NCBI GenBank assembly: GCA_963787425.1
Contig: CAWBCV010000001.1
Span: 1,364,001 to 1,428,000 of the forward strand
Origin: AP-15 sp963787425
GTDB lineage: Bacteria; Pseudomonadota; Alphaproteobacteria; ATCC43930; CGMCC-115725
Reading direction: 5' to 3'
DNA length: 64,000 nucleotides
Made by a program: the position numbers and the translations under genes. This document shows positions 8,824 to 17,978 of this stretch, piece after piece (position 1 is the stretch's first letter; each line of letters starts with the position of its first letter). The notes beneath the pieces were generated by a model. It worked only from the letters and a program-made list of their open reading frames with translations. It was not told the origin of the DNA and ran no database searches.

Positions 8824-9084
8824 ATGATGCGCAGCACGTCCGCCGCCGATCGTAACGCCCGAGGCGCACGGCCAGGAAAGCTATCCGCCGCTGAGCGATC
8901 ATCGCTCAACCAAGCCTTGGCGAAGGCCCTCGCCTTCCGGGGTGGCGGAAAGAGGGAGGAGGCTCAGGAATGGGCCGCGGAGCTGGTGAGGCTGCTTAAA
9001 TCGCACGACCTTTATGACGCGCCGCCCTTCGGGGGGCGGTTCCCGCCTGTGATCACGATGGGGTTTCGACCGCCGGGGTCATGA
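8824..9084 (+). CDS. Small conserved hypothetical protein, 86 aa
   Basis: The central helical part (SSLNQALAKALAFRGGGKRE, then EAQEWAAELVRLLKSH) looks like a small helical-repeat protein seen in related bacteria. The Arg-rich N-terminal 25 residues are less convincing, so the true start may be downstream. Function unknown. Confidence 0.45.
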   Translation: MMRSTSAADRNARGARPGKLSAAERSSLNQALAKALAFRGGGKREEAQEWAAELVRLLKSHDLYDAPPFGGRFPPVITMGFRPPGS

Positions 9085-9285
9085 TGGGGCGGGTTAGGGG
9101 GATCGCTCATTCAGAAGCCCCGACCTCCCCCCGACCGGGGTTTCTCCTGTGTCAGCACCAACACGCTTCCGGCTTATTCGTGGAACGGGTAACCATCTGG
9201 CCTTGTGGCTCCTCCCCAAGTCTGGAAAATATTGGCAAGATGATAGATAGGGAACGCGAAACCTACTGACACAGAGCGATCGACG

Positions 9286-11010
9286 ATGAACACCGACCAG
9301 ATCAAGGGCAACTGGAACAAATTCGTCGGGAAGACAAAAGAAAAGTGGAACCGATCGACCAACTATAACAGGAAGGTCATTAAAGGGAAACGCGAAGGGC
9401 AGATGGCTGATTACGCGAACGCGGCCAAAGTTGCGGGCGCAGCCGGCTCTAAACAATGGCCCGTAAATCTTTCGGACCTGCCACAATTCAACCGCAAATT
9501 CACTGAGCCCAGCCGGCTGATGCATCCCTCAGATGGGCACCGATATCGTTGCCCATGGATTGAGGACAGCATAACAATTCACTCGGATGGAAATGTGACC
9601 TGTGGCCTTGATGATCCATACGGGCAACGCAGCTTTGGCAACATCAATAGCCAGCGGATCGACGAGATATTCGCCAATCCTGAGTACACCAGCCTGCAGC
9701 GCAAGCTGTGGAACGGGCACCGGTGCATTGAGTGCACATTGTATCAGCGCCAAACGGCTGATCGGCTGACGGAGGTCATCGCCCGGCCGAGGCTGCCGAA
9801 AACGATCATTGTGGAACCGACGGTCAAATGCAACCTGAGGTGCAAAAATGCGGCCTGTGTCCCCAACAACGACCCGGGAATACGAACACGCGACGCCGAT
9901 TTCCTCAACGTCAATCTATTCAAGACAGTTGTCGATCAGCTGTGTCGGACGCTGAAGAACGTCTATTTCTTCAACTACGGGGACCCGTTCGTCCATGCCC
10001 AGGCCGAAGACATTCTCTTGCATCTGCGGGAAGCCTGTCCAGACGTGCATATGGTGACGAGCACGAACGGCATACCGCTCGCAAAGATCGAAAGGGCAAG
10101 AAAGGTCGTCAGCTCGGGCCTCGATTTTATCGTGTTCACCATAGGGGGCATCCATCAGGAGAGTTACAGCCGCTACCATGTCAGAGGCCGATCAGACCTA
10201 GCCTTGCAGGGCCTGAAGAACGTGCAGCTTGCAAAGGCCGAGGTAGGGGCCACGAAGCCGTTTGTGAATTGGCGCTACCTGCTATTTCGATGGAATGACA
10301 GTACGGAAGAGATCGAGGAGGCCCTGCAAATTGCGGAAGAGTATGACGTGAACGAGTTCTGCCTTTACCTCACACATATCCCTCCGGAGGCAACATCCTT
10401 TCGGTTCTCGCCAGGAAGCCCAAACTTCTCCAAATATCGAAAATATATCGCCAGTTCGCTGGGATACACTTATACAGTGGGCGCGCAGGACCACCACGGC
10501 TTCTACGGCCTGGAAACGGTCGCCGGGCTGGGACAGGCCCGTTGGACCGGGTGGCAGGCCAGAAAAATCTACTCCGGACGCGACCCATGCGTGCGTCTGG
10601 CATTCTCGACCAACCGCCTCGCGGCACGCGAGGAAGCCAATCACGTATTTGTGGTCACGCCCTGGTGTGCCGTGAAGGTTCCACTGGTATGGCAACAGTG
10701 GCGAGAGGTCTCCATTCCTGTTCCCGAAGAGATGCGCTCGGTCGAAGCCCTTAACATAGACATCGTCACCTTCGATCACTGGTTTCCCGCCGAAGAGCTT
10801 AGCAGCGCGGATGCGCGGTGCCTTGGCGTTCTGGTCAGGGAGGATGAAGTCACTAGGTGCGCCGAGATTGCAGATCCCGCTGGCGATACCTCCGCACTTC
10901 TACCGCCGCTAACGGAAGAGGAAGCGGCGAGGCTTGCAGGCTTCCGGTTCGTCGCGCCGCACCCGCTCGTGGATGAAAACGCGGGCCGGCTCGCAGTTTT
11001 CGACAACTAG
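9286..11010 (+). CDS. Radical SAM protein with CsbD-like N-terminus and N-terminal SPASM-like cysteines
   Basis: A 574-residue intact protein. Residues 1-37 match the CsbD-like stress protein opening (MNTDQIKGNWNKFVGKTKEK). Residues 85-150 look like a SPASM-type auxiliary cluster region: Cys89, then DGNVTCG with Cys106, FGNI, and Cys147-x2-Cys150. The radical SAM core follows (EPTVKCNLRCK, YFFNYGDPFVH, VTSTNGIPL, LDFIVFTIGG). Its cysteines are 182, 186 and 191, that is CX3CX4C rather than the usual CX3CX2C. The last 150 residues (FDHWFPAEE region) I cannot assign. The substrate is unknown. Related proteins with a leading SPASM-like part occur near cell-surface sugar genes, but no such partner is here. 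An in-frame ATG at 9403 would give a protein without the CsbD segment. Confidence 0.75.
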   Translation: MNTDQIKGNWNKFVGKTKEKWNRSTNYNRKVIKGKREGQMADYANAAKVAGAAGSKQWPVNLSDLPQFNRKFTEPSRLMHPSDGHRYRCPWIEDSITIHSDGNVTCGLDDPYGQRSFGNINSQRIDEIFANPEYTSLQRKLWNGHRCIECTLYQRQTADRLTEVIARPRLPKTIIVEPTVKCNLRCKNAACVPNNDPGIRTRDADFLNVNLFKTVVDQLCRTLKNVYFFNYGDPFVHAQAEDILLHLREACPDVHMVTSTNGIPLAKIERARKVVSSGLDFIVFTIGGIHQESYSRYHVRGRSDLALQGLKNVQLAKAEVGATKPFVNWRYLLFRWNDSTEEIEEALQIAEEYDVNEFCLYLTHIPPEATSFRFSPGSPNFSKYRKYIASSLGYTYTVGAQDHHGFYGLETVAGLGQARWTGWQARKIYSGRDPCVRLAFSTNRLAAREEANHVFVVTPWCAVKVPLVWQQWREVSIPVPEEMRSVEALNIDIVTFDHWFPAEELSSADARCLGVLVREDEVTRCAEIADPAGDTSALLPPLTEEEAARLAGFRFVAPHPLVDENAGRLAVFDN

Positions 11011-11883
11011 AGCGTCGCAGCCCCAGCTAAGTCCTCCGGCGGCGGAGGTCGGTGAGCTGGCGATGGTGGGGCGCAGAAGACGGGGCGCAGCCACTGAACG
11101 CGCCGGATTTCGTTTACGCATCGTCAATCATCACCCGGCTAAATTGAGCCGGGGCCAATGTGCCGCCGAGACCATGCAATGCAGTATTCCAACCTGGGCC
11201 GGTCGTCGCTGCCTGTCCGCTGCTCGGCCCGGTGATTGCGTTTCTGGTGGTTCTTCCGGTAGCGGTTCTGGACCGTCGGATCACCGGAGCCAAGGGGGCT
11301 TCAGGGCTCGTCACTGTCGCGGCTGGGAAGACTGGTGGTTATGCGCGTCGCCGGCTGGGGAGAGCCCCGTCCGGCGCCTGAGCTGGTCCAATCCGAGCCG
11401 GCTGTCGCGGCCCCGCTGGGGTCGTCTCGCATGCGCACAGCTTGGGCTGCCCTGGATCGCGGGAGGAACGCGCAAGTGAGCGGCGCGTGGCGCCGCAGAG
11501 CCGGCCCCAGCTCGGCGCCCCGCTCGGCTTGACACATGGCGGGGATGGGCTGCCGGCAGAACGCATCCCCGCGCAAACAGCACGGATAGGTATCGGCCGA
11601 AACCCCAGCATTTGTACGGCTCAGAACGCATAGAACGGATCTTTTTCCACAAAAGTTTCTCCTGAGGGTTCTTCGTCCATGCCCTATGAAAAGTTTGGAG
11701 AACATGCGTGCTATGCGTGCTGACCCGCAGAAAGCCTGGGGTTTGGCGCATCCCCATGCGTGCTGGAAAACCTACGGGGTGCGTTCTGACGCGCGGCCTG
11801 CGTGCCACGGGCCGATCCTGCAGCCGATCCCCGATCGGGGTCTCTCGCATTGGCCCCCAGTTCTCCTCTACGGCGCCGGGCGC
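11011..11883. other. Long stretch without a supported gene
   Basis: Several overlapping open frames exist on both strands, but none shows a recognisable domain, ribosome binding site or natural composition. High GC alone explains them. It may hold remnants too decayed to name. Confidence 0.4.
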
Positions 11884-12204
11884 TTAGAAAGCCCGCCGCA
11901 ATGCTGCCGCTACCCTGCCGACGTCCCGCTGGCTGGGGCAGAACTGCATGATCAAATGATCGCGGATGCCGCGCTCTGGCCCGGCTATACTCGTCTTCCA
12001 CCACGCAGCCTCATCGAGGAAGTTGAAGATTTGCGCGTGCATCGCTTCCCGAGAGAGCACGACGGGAAGTCCTCGCCGGGCGGCGAGCCAATCGAGGAAC
12101 TGCGCAGCGGTGCGCTGGGGCCGTTTCGGGTCAATAAAGTAGCAGTCTTCGGGGATGGCCTTTTTCGCCAGCTCTGCGAATGCTTCGTAAGAGTTCGACC
12201 TCAT
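11884..12204 (-). CDS. Hypothetical protein of the DUF3631 module, 106 aa
   Basis: An intact 106-residue soluble protein with a natural composition (IPEDCYFIDPKRPQRTAAQF, FLDEAAWW). It lies downstream of the DUF3631 gene on the same strand, separated from it by the TGTAGC repeat region. No known motif; it is probably part of the same mobile or plasmid-derived module. Confidence 0.5.
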   Translation of the reverse strand: MRSNSYEAFAELAKKAIPEDCYFIDPKRPQRTAAQFLDWLAARRGLPVVLSREAMHAQIFNFLDEAAWWKTSIAGPERGIRDHLIMQFCPSQRDVGRVAAALRRAF

Positions 12205-12234
12205 TGGTCGTGCTCCTTGGGCCAGCGGCCCTGG

Positions 12235-12547
12235 TGTAGCGGATAGAGCCCTGCTGTAGCAGGGTGTAGCGGATGTGTAGCACTTCGCTAGGGCAAATCC
12301 GCATGCAATTTCAGTCGTGTAGCACTTGTAGCAGATGACGTGGGGGTCTGGCGACGACCCTAGTCCCCTAGCTCCTATATATTGAACCGATAAAGGGTCC
12401 CGGCGCTCCTGCTACTTCGCTGCACACACCTTAGATGCCCGTGTGATGTGCTACAAGTGCTACAGCTTTGATTTGTCAAGTAAATTCTGGATAGCGATGT
12501 GCTACACCTATGCTACACTCCGCTACGCGGCCTCGTCGTCTGCTACA
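12235..12547. repeat. Two opposed clusters of TGTAGC motifs
   Basis: TGTAGC occurs at 12235, 12255, 12265, 12276, 12318 and 12327. Its complement GCTACA occurs at 12450, 12459, 12501, 12512 and 12542. So six copies point one way and five point the other, about 120 bases apart. The right cluster runs into the 3' end of the DUF3631 gene. This may be a protein-binding array. It does not code for anything convincing. Confidence 0.6.
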
Positions 12548-13260
12548 TTCTCGGGTTCCTCGCGTGGTAGGTATCGCGACCATGCGTCCTCGAATTGGTC
12601 ACGAGTGAAACCGCGAACGACTTGGCCGGGCAGTCGGATGGACTTCGCTCTGATATCGAATGGCCTGAGAGCCGTGGCAAGCTGCCGATCCTGAAAGGCG
12701 GGCTCCAGGTCACCCGGACCCTTTCGACCCCAAGGCCGCTCAGGCAGCCCGTGCAGGTAGCTGAGCAATTCGGCTGTGGACTTTTTCGTGCCACCCTGAT
12801 CGAAAGCATTTCGCAAGTCTCGGAGGAGCATCACCCCTTCGCTCGGGTTCTCGGCGCGGCCGTTTGGGGCCTTCGCGGCAGCCCGAGCAGCCTCAGGCCA
12901 CCGACCGCCGGCCGCATCCGCGAATTTGAACAGCATCCGCCAGCTATCCGCTTCACGGTTGTAGAGCCATTCAAGCATGTCAGGGCGTGCGTCCGCAAAC
13001 CGGCCGCGTGCTCTGCGCACCACGCGGCAGCTTGCCGGCCCAGCTCAACACACCGCTCCTTCGCCTCGTCGTCGAAGGTTGCGGCCTCCTCCGAGAGCAT
13101 CTTCCGCTTGAGGTTGATAACGATGCAGCGGCTTTTCAGCGTGTCGATTTGCTTGCTGTTACCGTTGAACTCGCCGATACCGGCCAGCACACTGCGGCGG
13201 CTCCGGATTTTTGGACAGCGAGATAAGCTAAAGGCTGACCGGTCCAAAGGGGCGTGAGAC

Positions 13261-13572
13261 GTGGGTATAAAGAGGAAGCAGCACAACGCGGAATTCAAGG
13301 CGCGGGTGGCGATGGCGGCGCTTTCGGGGGAGAAGACCCTGGCGCAGCTGTCGGCGGAGTTTGGGGTTCATCCGACGATGATCAGCAACTGGAAGCAGGA
13401 GCTGGTGAAGCGTGCGGGCGAATTGTTTGCGCGCGGCAGCAAGGCGCCGTCGGCTGAGGATGCGCAGAAGGTGATCGACGATCTGCACCGCAAGATCGGG
13501 CAGCTGCAGGTCGAGTGCGATTTTCTTGCCGGGCAGCCCGCCATCTCCCGATTGCTGCGAGGCGGGCGATGA
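13261..13572 (+). CDS. IS3 transposase OrfA (copy B)
   Basis: Identical to the OrfA of copies A and C: 103 residues with a helix-turn-helix (HPTMISNWKQELV) and a C-terminal helix (VIDDLHRKIGQLQVECDFLA). It overlaps OrfB by 58 bases in another frame, as needed for an OrfAB frameshift product. Confidence 0.92.
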   Translation: MGIKRKQHNAEFKARVAMAALSGEKTLAQLSAEFGVHPTMISNWKQELVKRAGELFARGSKAPSAEDAQKVIDDLHRKIGQLQVECDFLAGQPAISRLLRGGR

Positions 13573-14402
13573 TCGCGCCGGAAGCAGGGCTGTCCGTAAG
13601 CCGGCAATGCATGCTGCTCGGGGTTGCGCGCAGCAGCTTCTATTACCGGTCTCGGCCGGAATTTGCGGCGGAACTCGAGCTTCTGAAGCGGCTCGACCGG
13701 ATTTTCACCGACAATCCGGTCTACGGCAGCCGCCGGCTGCAGGTCGCGCTTTTGCGGGATGGGATTTCGGTCGGCCGCCGACGCGTGCGGCGGCTGATGC
13801 GGAAGCTCGGGCTGTGGGCAGTCAGACCGAAGCGGAACACCAGCAAGCGGCATCCCGAGCACAAGGTCTATCCGTACCTTCTGCGCGGCAGAACGATCGA
13901 CCAGCCGAACCAAGTGTGGGCAGCTGACATAACGTACATACCCATGCAGCAAGGGTTTTTGTACCTGGTCGCGATCATCGACTGGGCGACCCGACGAGTG
14001 CTGTCCTGGCGGCTGTCGAACACCCTCACGGCGGGGTTCTGCGTCGAGGCGCTGAGCGAGGCCCTCGCCCGGTTCGGCAAGCCCGACATCTTCAATACCG
14101 ATCAGGGCGCGCAATTCACCAGTGACGAGTTCACCAATATGCTGCGGGATCACCGGATCGAGATCAGCATGGATGGACGCGGGCGCTGCCACGACAACAT
14201 CTTCGTCGAGCGCTTGTGGTGGACCGTGAAGCACGAATGGGTCTACCTGCGCCCCGCCGCCAACGGCATCGAACAGAAGCGCAGCCTTGGCGCGTTTTTT
14301 GACTGGTATAATCTGCGACGTCCTCATCAGGCGCTCGGCTGGCGAACACCGGACGAGGCTTACCTCGGCCAATCGACGGCTGCGAGGGCACTGGCCGCCT
14401 GA
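13515..14402 (+). CDS. IS3 transposase OrfB (copy B)
   Basis: An intact 295-residue DDE integrase-core protein. Aspartates are in AADITYIP and FNTDQGAQF, and the glutamate is in DNIFVERLWW. The first 17 codons lie within OrfA, so translation probably begins from the OrfAB frameshift or at the internal ATG of MIAPEAGLS. Confidence 0.93.
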   Translation: MRFSCRAARHLPIAARRAMIAPEAGLSVSRQCMLLGVARSSFYYRSRPEFAAELELLKRLDRIFTDNPVYGSRRLQVALLRDGISVGRRRVRRLMRKLGLWAVRPKRNTSKRHPEHKVYPYLLRGRTIDQPNQVWAADITYIPMQQGFLYLVAIIDWATRRVLSWRLSNTLTAGFCVEALSEALARFGKPDIFNTDQGAQFTSDEFTNMLRDHRIEISMDGRGRCHDNIFVERLWWTVKHEWVYLRPAANGIEQKRSLGAFFDWYNLRRPHQALGWRTPDEAYLGQSTAARALAA

Positions 14403-14672
14403 CGCGATGCCGAGGAGGTGCTGTGAATTTGTGGACAGTCGGCTGCGCCGATCCCCGCCTGACCGCGCAAGCGCGGTCCCCTATGGACAAGCCGGGGAAA
14501 ACGCTACGCGTTTCCCCCACCTTGCCCACAGGTCGGCGGCTGCCCACAAGCTTCACAACACCCCGCAGCAAGACAGCATGAATTTGATTTTGGGGAATCG
14601 TGAAACCAGCAGCCGGCTATCAGCCTTAGCTTATTCTCCCCGGAAGCTGTCCAAACGACCGGCACCGTCGCA
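14403..14672 (+). other. IS3 copy B 3' non-coding segment
   Basis: 270 bases between the OrfB stop and the right terminal repeat hold short inverted motifs (for example GCGGGGTGTTG and the GGGGAAAACGC region) but no gene. The same segment is present in copies A and C. Confidence 0.6.
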
Positions 14673-15222
14673 CACAGGGTGCCCAGGTGCAATAGCGGTT
14701 CGCTCTGTAAACACCCTCGGAGGTAATGTCGCACCGATTGACCCACGCTCCCGCGAGCTTATGCCCGCTGTTGAGAATGCTGTAAGCGTCGGTGCGATTA
14801 ACGTCCAAGAAGTTGTCGATTTCGTCGAGAAGCATGACCGGGGGTAGCCCGCCCTCGGTAGATGCCTGGTGGACGTAGCGGAAGTAGGCTGCGGGCGTGG
14901 TACTGCTTTCGATCTGCGATCCGCGGACTTCACAGAAGCCTTGAATAATTTCTAGCAGCGTGGTCTTGCCGCACTCGGCTTCCGGCGACCGTAAGTTGAG
15001 CCGGGGCGAATACTGGCATGCCGCGATCCCGTGGGCGTGTAGGACCCACAGGGCTACGGCTTCCGGGTGGTGCGGGCCTAGTATGACGTGCCTCTGGATC
15101 TCCCCAACCATCCCCTCAAGAATGGTCGCGAGGTCTTCAACGCCTTCGGTCTCAGGGCTGCTAGCCGCCTCCCCGTCCTGCGTGATATGATCTTTCTCGT
15201 TGTTGCAAATTTCGGAGTTTCC

Positions 15223-15291
15223 GACAGGCGATTTCGGTTCAAACCGGCAGGCGGTTTCGGTGGAAACCGACAGGCCGTTTCGGTCCAAAGC
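15223..15291. repeat. Three tandem 23-bp repeats
   Basis: Units at 15223-15245, 15246-15268 and 15269-15291 share the pattern gacaggcggtttcggt followed by nnaaacc. A half unit precedes them at about 15208. The 23-bp period is not a multiple of three, so conservation is at DNA level although an open frame crosses it. Together with the AT-rich DNA and DnaA box 150 bp away and the DUF3631 gene, they look like iterons. Confidence 0.7.
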
Positions 15292-15390
15292 GGCACCCCG
15301 TTGCGAATGGGTTTTGGTCCCGGCTTTGGCGAACCGCCGCTGCGTGATACATCCTATCTTGCTCTGGCTTGCCAAAGCAAGTACTCTTGT

Positions 15391-15491
15391 CATTATTATA
15401 GTTTCTAATGATTGTTGGGTCGATTGTGAATTGTGTTAATAATGTGGATAAGTGTTGTAAGTTATTTATTTGATTAATTCTTTTTCATCCT
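15391..15491. promoter_or_regulatory. AT-rich region with a perfect DnaA box
   Basis: In otherwise GC-rich DNA this stretch is dominated by A and T. TGTGGATAA at 15443-15451 is an exact complement of the DnaA box TTATCCACA. It sits upstream of the DUF3631 gene and its 23-bp repeats, the arrangement of an iteron-type replication origin. It may equally serve as the promoter region of that gene. Confidence 0.5.
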
Positions 15492-15699
15492 CAGGCATAT
15501 CCGGTTTGCGGCGGCGCATCGGCCGGGTTTTTCGAACAAGGTCTATCCGGGAATCGAGGAAGCACGATTCGCGGCATGGCGCGCGCTGCTGTGGTTTCGG
15601 GCCAAAATCGGAGGCTCCCCGGAGGTTTCGACCCTCTGGCTAGATCAAATACTCAAGGAGGCGAGAAGCTTCAAATATTTTTCGCTTCGAAAATTGTAA
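15478..15699 (+). pseudogene. C-terminal fragment of an unknown protein
   Basis: From an upstream stop at about 15475 the frame reads 73 residues ending WLDQILKEARSFKYFSLRKL and a TAA at 15697-15699. The aromatic, natural composition suggests a real protein, but no ATG or GTG start exists in frame, so it appears truncated at the AT-rich region. Confidence 0.4.
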
Positions 15700-15753
15700 A
15701 CGAGCCGCTCTCGACTACATAGATCCTAATCAAACGGTGTTAGGGTAGAAGAT

Positions 15754-15990
15754 ATGGCCGATGAAAGCACCGCGCAAATGGTTGATCTTTAGCCTGGTCG
15801 CGGAGATCGTCCGGAGTTATGTCGCGCAAAATAGGTATCGGTGTTGATCAGGTGGCGGGACTGATTGCGACGGTGCATCGCTCGCTCAGTGGCCTCGTCC
15901 AGAGCGCGCCTGCGTCTGCGCCGGCGTCGCCTCCTCGCGCTATGTCGAGCGGCTGCTCAAGGCCGACCGGCGGAACCCTTTTCTCGATGC
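15754..15990 (+). pseudogene. MucR/Ros-type regulator remnant
   Basis: The ATG at 15754 opens MADESTAQMVDL, the standard start of MucR-family zinc-finger regulators. A stop follows at once. A second frame gives VAEIVRSYVAQN, and a third gives VDQVAGLIATVHRSLSGLVQ, all consecutive parts of the MucR N-terminal domain. Two single-base indels are needed. The zinc finger and DNA-binding C-terminus are missing; after about 15940 the sequence changes to an unrelated frame. The gene is not functional. Confidence 0.65.
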
Positions 15991-16341
15991 CCACGCCGAG
16001 GACGGCTTGGGCGAGCACGGCAATGTGCGGGGTCCGGCCTACTCTTTCGGCGCCCTGATTCGAGCGAGTCAGGTTCGCAGCGGACGCGCCGGTGAAGGGA
16101 GGTGGATTCTCTCGGTCCCATCCTCGCGCGTGCGGACGATTTCGAACCGGCGCGCTTCGCAGCTCGGGTGCGACCCGGCGCGGCGCTCGAGGGATGCGGC
16201 AGGCGAGTCCACTCTGCGAGGCAGATCTATATTTGCCAAGAATTGACGTATCCGATTTGACAGCCGCACTCTGCTTTTGCCCGGAACCGTAGTGTGCGGC
16301 ATGCTAGACGCTGCATATGGTCGCTGAGGAGTAGGGAGAAA
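15991..16341. other. Intergenic, remnant-like
   Basis: One frame reads SSRYVERLLKADRRNPFLDA and continues for some 40 residues with natural composition, perhaps the tail of another lost gene fused to the mucR remnant. Nothing else is recognised. Confidence 0.3.
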
Positions 16342-16944
16342 ATGGGCCATCCAACGATCTATCCGACCGGCGTCACTGTGTACGATCCCGCCACGGCGTG
16401 GGGCGGGTACACCATTTTCCGGCAGCGGATCTCGGCGCCTTGCTGATCGATATGAACGGAAAGGAAATTCAATTGTGGAAGGGTCTGCAGGGCTTTCCCA
16501 ACAAGCTGTTGCCGGACGGTCAAGTCTTTGGCAGTACAGGGCGCCGTGACCCCGATCATAGTTACCACGATCAAACGGACTTGGTCCAAGTCGATTGGGA
16601 AGGCAATATCGTTTGGCGGTTCAGCCGGCTGGAACACATCGCAGATCCTGGACATGAGCCGCGCTGTATGCGCGCCAGCATCACGACTTTCAGCGCGAGG
16701 GCAATCCGGTCGGATATTACGTGCCTGGCCAGACGCCAACAAACTATAGTGGCAAGACGCTGCTACTGGTGCACGAGGATGTCCGAAATCCGAAAATCTC
16801 CGACAAGCCGCTGCTCAATGACAGGCTCATTGAGGTGAGCTGGGAGGGTGAAATCTTGTGGTCATGGAGCGCCCATGAACATTTCGACGACCTGGGTTTC
16901 GATGATGCGGCGAAGTCGGTTCTGTTCCGTGACCCCAATCTTAG
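16342..16944 (+). pseudogene. Arylsulfotransferase-like gene, broken and truncated
   Basis: The ATG at 16342 has GGGAG just upstream. The product resembles the beta-propeller arylsulfotransferase/ASST family (VTVYDPATAWGGYTIF, LIDMNGKEIQLWKG, LPDGQVFGSTG, VDWEGNIVWRFSR, LIEVSWEGEILWSWSAHEHF). Frameshifts near 16425 and 16665 break it. After DDAAKSVLFRDPNL it runs into the IS5 element. The C-terminal half is not seen on the far side. Confidence 0.7.
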
Positions 16945-17895
16945 AGGCTTACCTAAAAAGAGTTTAGTGATTTCAGAGAGTTGTGCTTCATTGGTTGTGT
17001 CAAGCAATCAGCGAGGCACAACATGTGGACTGAAACCACTCGACCCCAGTATGAGCGAAAAGGATTGCGGTATTCAAGCGATGTAACCGATGCGGAATGG
17101 CTGGTGATCTCGCCCACCTCCCGCAGCGCAAGCGGTTCGGGCGCCCGCCGAAAACCGCGCTGCGAAGCATCGTCGATGCGTTACTCTACATGGCCAGGAC
17201 AGGGTGTCAGTGGCGGCTGTTGCCGCGCGAGTTTCCGCCGTTTACCACCGTGCAGAACTATTTCTATGCTTGGCGCGACAACGGCATTCTGGAGCGGATC
17301 AACTTCGAATTGTTGGTGGAAACGCGCGAGGCCGCGGGTCGCGAAGCCAGCCCCTCGGCCGGGATCATCGACAGCCAGTCGGTCAAGACCACCGAGAGCG
17401 GCGGTCCCCGCGGGTATGACGCCGGCAAAAAGGTCAACGGGCGCAAGCGCCATATCGTCACCGATACGATTGGCCTCCTCGTCGGCGCCGAGGTTCACTC
17501 GGCTGATATTCAAGACCGCGACGGCGCCCCGCTCATTGTCGAAACCATTCACGATCTCTTCCCCTGGCTGCGCCATCTCTTCGCCGATCGTGCCTATTCT
17601 GGGGACAAACTGGCCAAAGCTCTCACCAAATTCGGCCGCTGGACGGTCGAGATCGTCAAACGAGACGCTCCCGGCTTCGTTGTGCTCCCCCGCCGCTGGG
17701 TAGTCGAACGGACCCTCGCTTGGCTCAATCGCAACCGCCGGCTGGCCAAAGACTTTGAGGCTTCGATCGCCAGTGCCAGGGCTTGGCTCTATATCGCCGG
17801 CATCCAACTCCTCGTCAGGAGATTGACGCGTAGTCCTCAATACAACCATGCGATTAAGATTCAGACACTTAGACGGAGAAGGACTGTCACCCGCC
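16945..17895 (+). mobile_element. IS5-family element
   Basis: Boundaries are tentative: CTTAG occurs on both sides (16940-16944 and 17896-17900), consistent with the short TTA-containing targets of IS5 elements. Terminal inverted repeats are weak by eye. The arylsulfotransferase remnant ends at the left side. Confidence 0.6.
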
Positions 17896-17900
17896 CTTAG
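17023..17900 (+). CDS. IS5-family transposase (two overlapping frames)
   Basis: The first frame starts MWTETTRPQYERKGLRYSSD and leads to TDAEWLVISP. The second (from about 17097) continues HLPQRKRFGRPPKTALRSIV and runs 267 residues to the end. The catalytic region contains AGIIDSQSVKTTE, the downstream LFADRAYSGD and the VVERTLAWLNRNRRLAKDFE motif of the DDE_Tnp_1 family. In several IS5 groups the two parts are joined by a programmed frameshift, so the split may be normal and the element may be active. Confidence 0.85.
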
Positions 17901-17978
17901 CGGATGCGTCAACGCAGGAGCGCCGACAGGATGCGGAATTGACCGAAAGTCATGCAGGGTCGAATTTCCAACCTGTCG

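Larger units (their letters stand above)
13193..14672 (+). mobile_element. IS3-family element, copy B
   Basis: This 1480-bp element is identical in ends and coding content to copy C. A CAC duplication flanks it at 13190-13192 and 14673-14675. It is inserted in the DUF3631 gene on the opposite strand. Both transposase frames are intact, so it could be active. Confidence 0.95.
12523..15393 (-). pseudogene. DUF3631 ATPase-like gene, split by IS3 copy B
   Basis: The N-terminal part runs from 15393 to 14673. It has a Walker A-like SPEAECGKTTLLEI and a Walker B-like PPVMLLDEIDNFLD. The C-terminal part runs from 13192 to 12523. Removing IS3 copy B and one 3-bp duplication joins the frame: YCTWAPC continues as VLAGIGEFNGNSKQID, exactly the AxxxG pattern of the DUF3631 family. 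A one-base frameshift near 13010 then separates WCAEHA from RFADARPDMLEWLYNREADS, and the DUF3631 C-terminus follows (DIRAKSIRLPGQVVRGF). Such proteins occur in phages, integrative elements and plasmids and are thought to act in replication. The start is uncertain, because 23-bp repeats lie inside the first 60 codons and the real start may be downstream of them. Confidence 0.75.

Noticed and set aside
13368..14372. Long minus-strand open frame opposite IS3 OrfB (also at 51083-52087)
   Set aside because: It is the antisense of the transposase with proline/arginine-biased composition, repeated in each IS copy; no start signal or domain.
15223..15291. CRISPR array
   Set aside because: The 23-bp repeats are contiguous, without spacers, and there are no cas genes.
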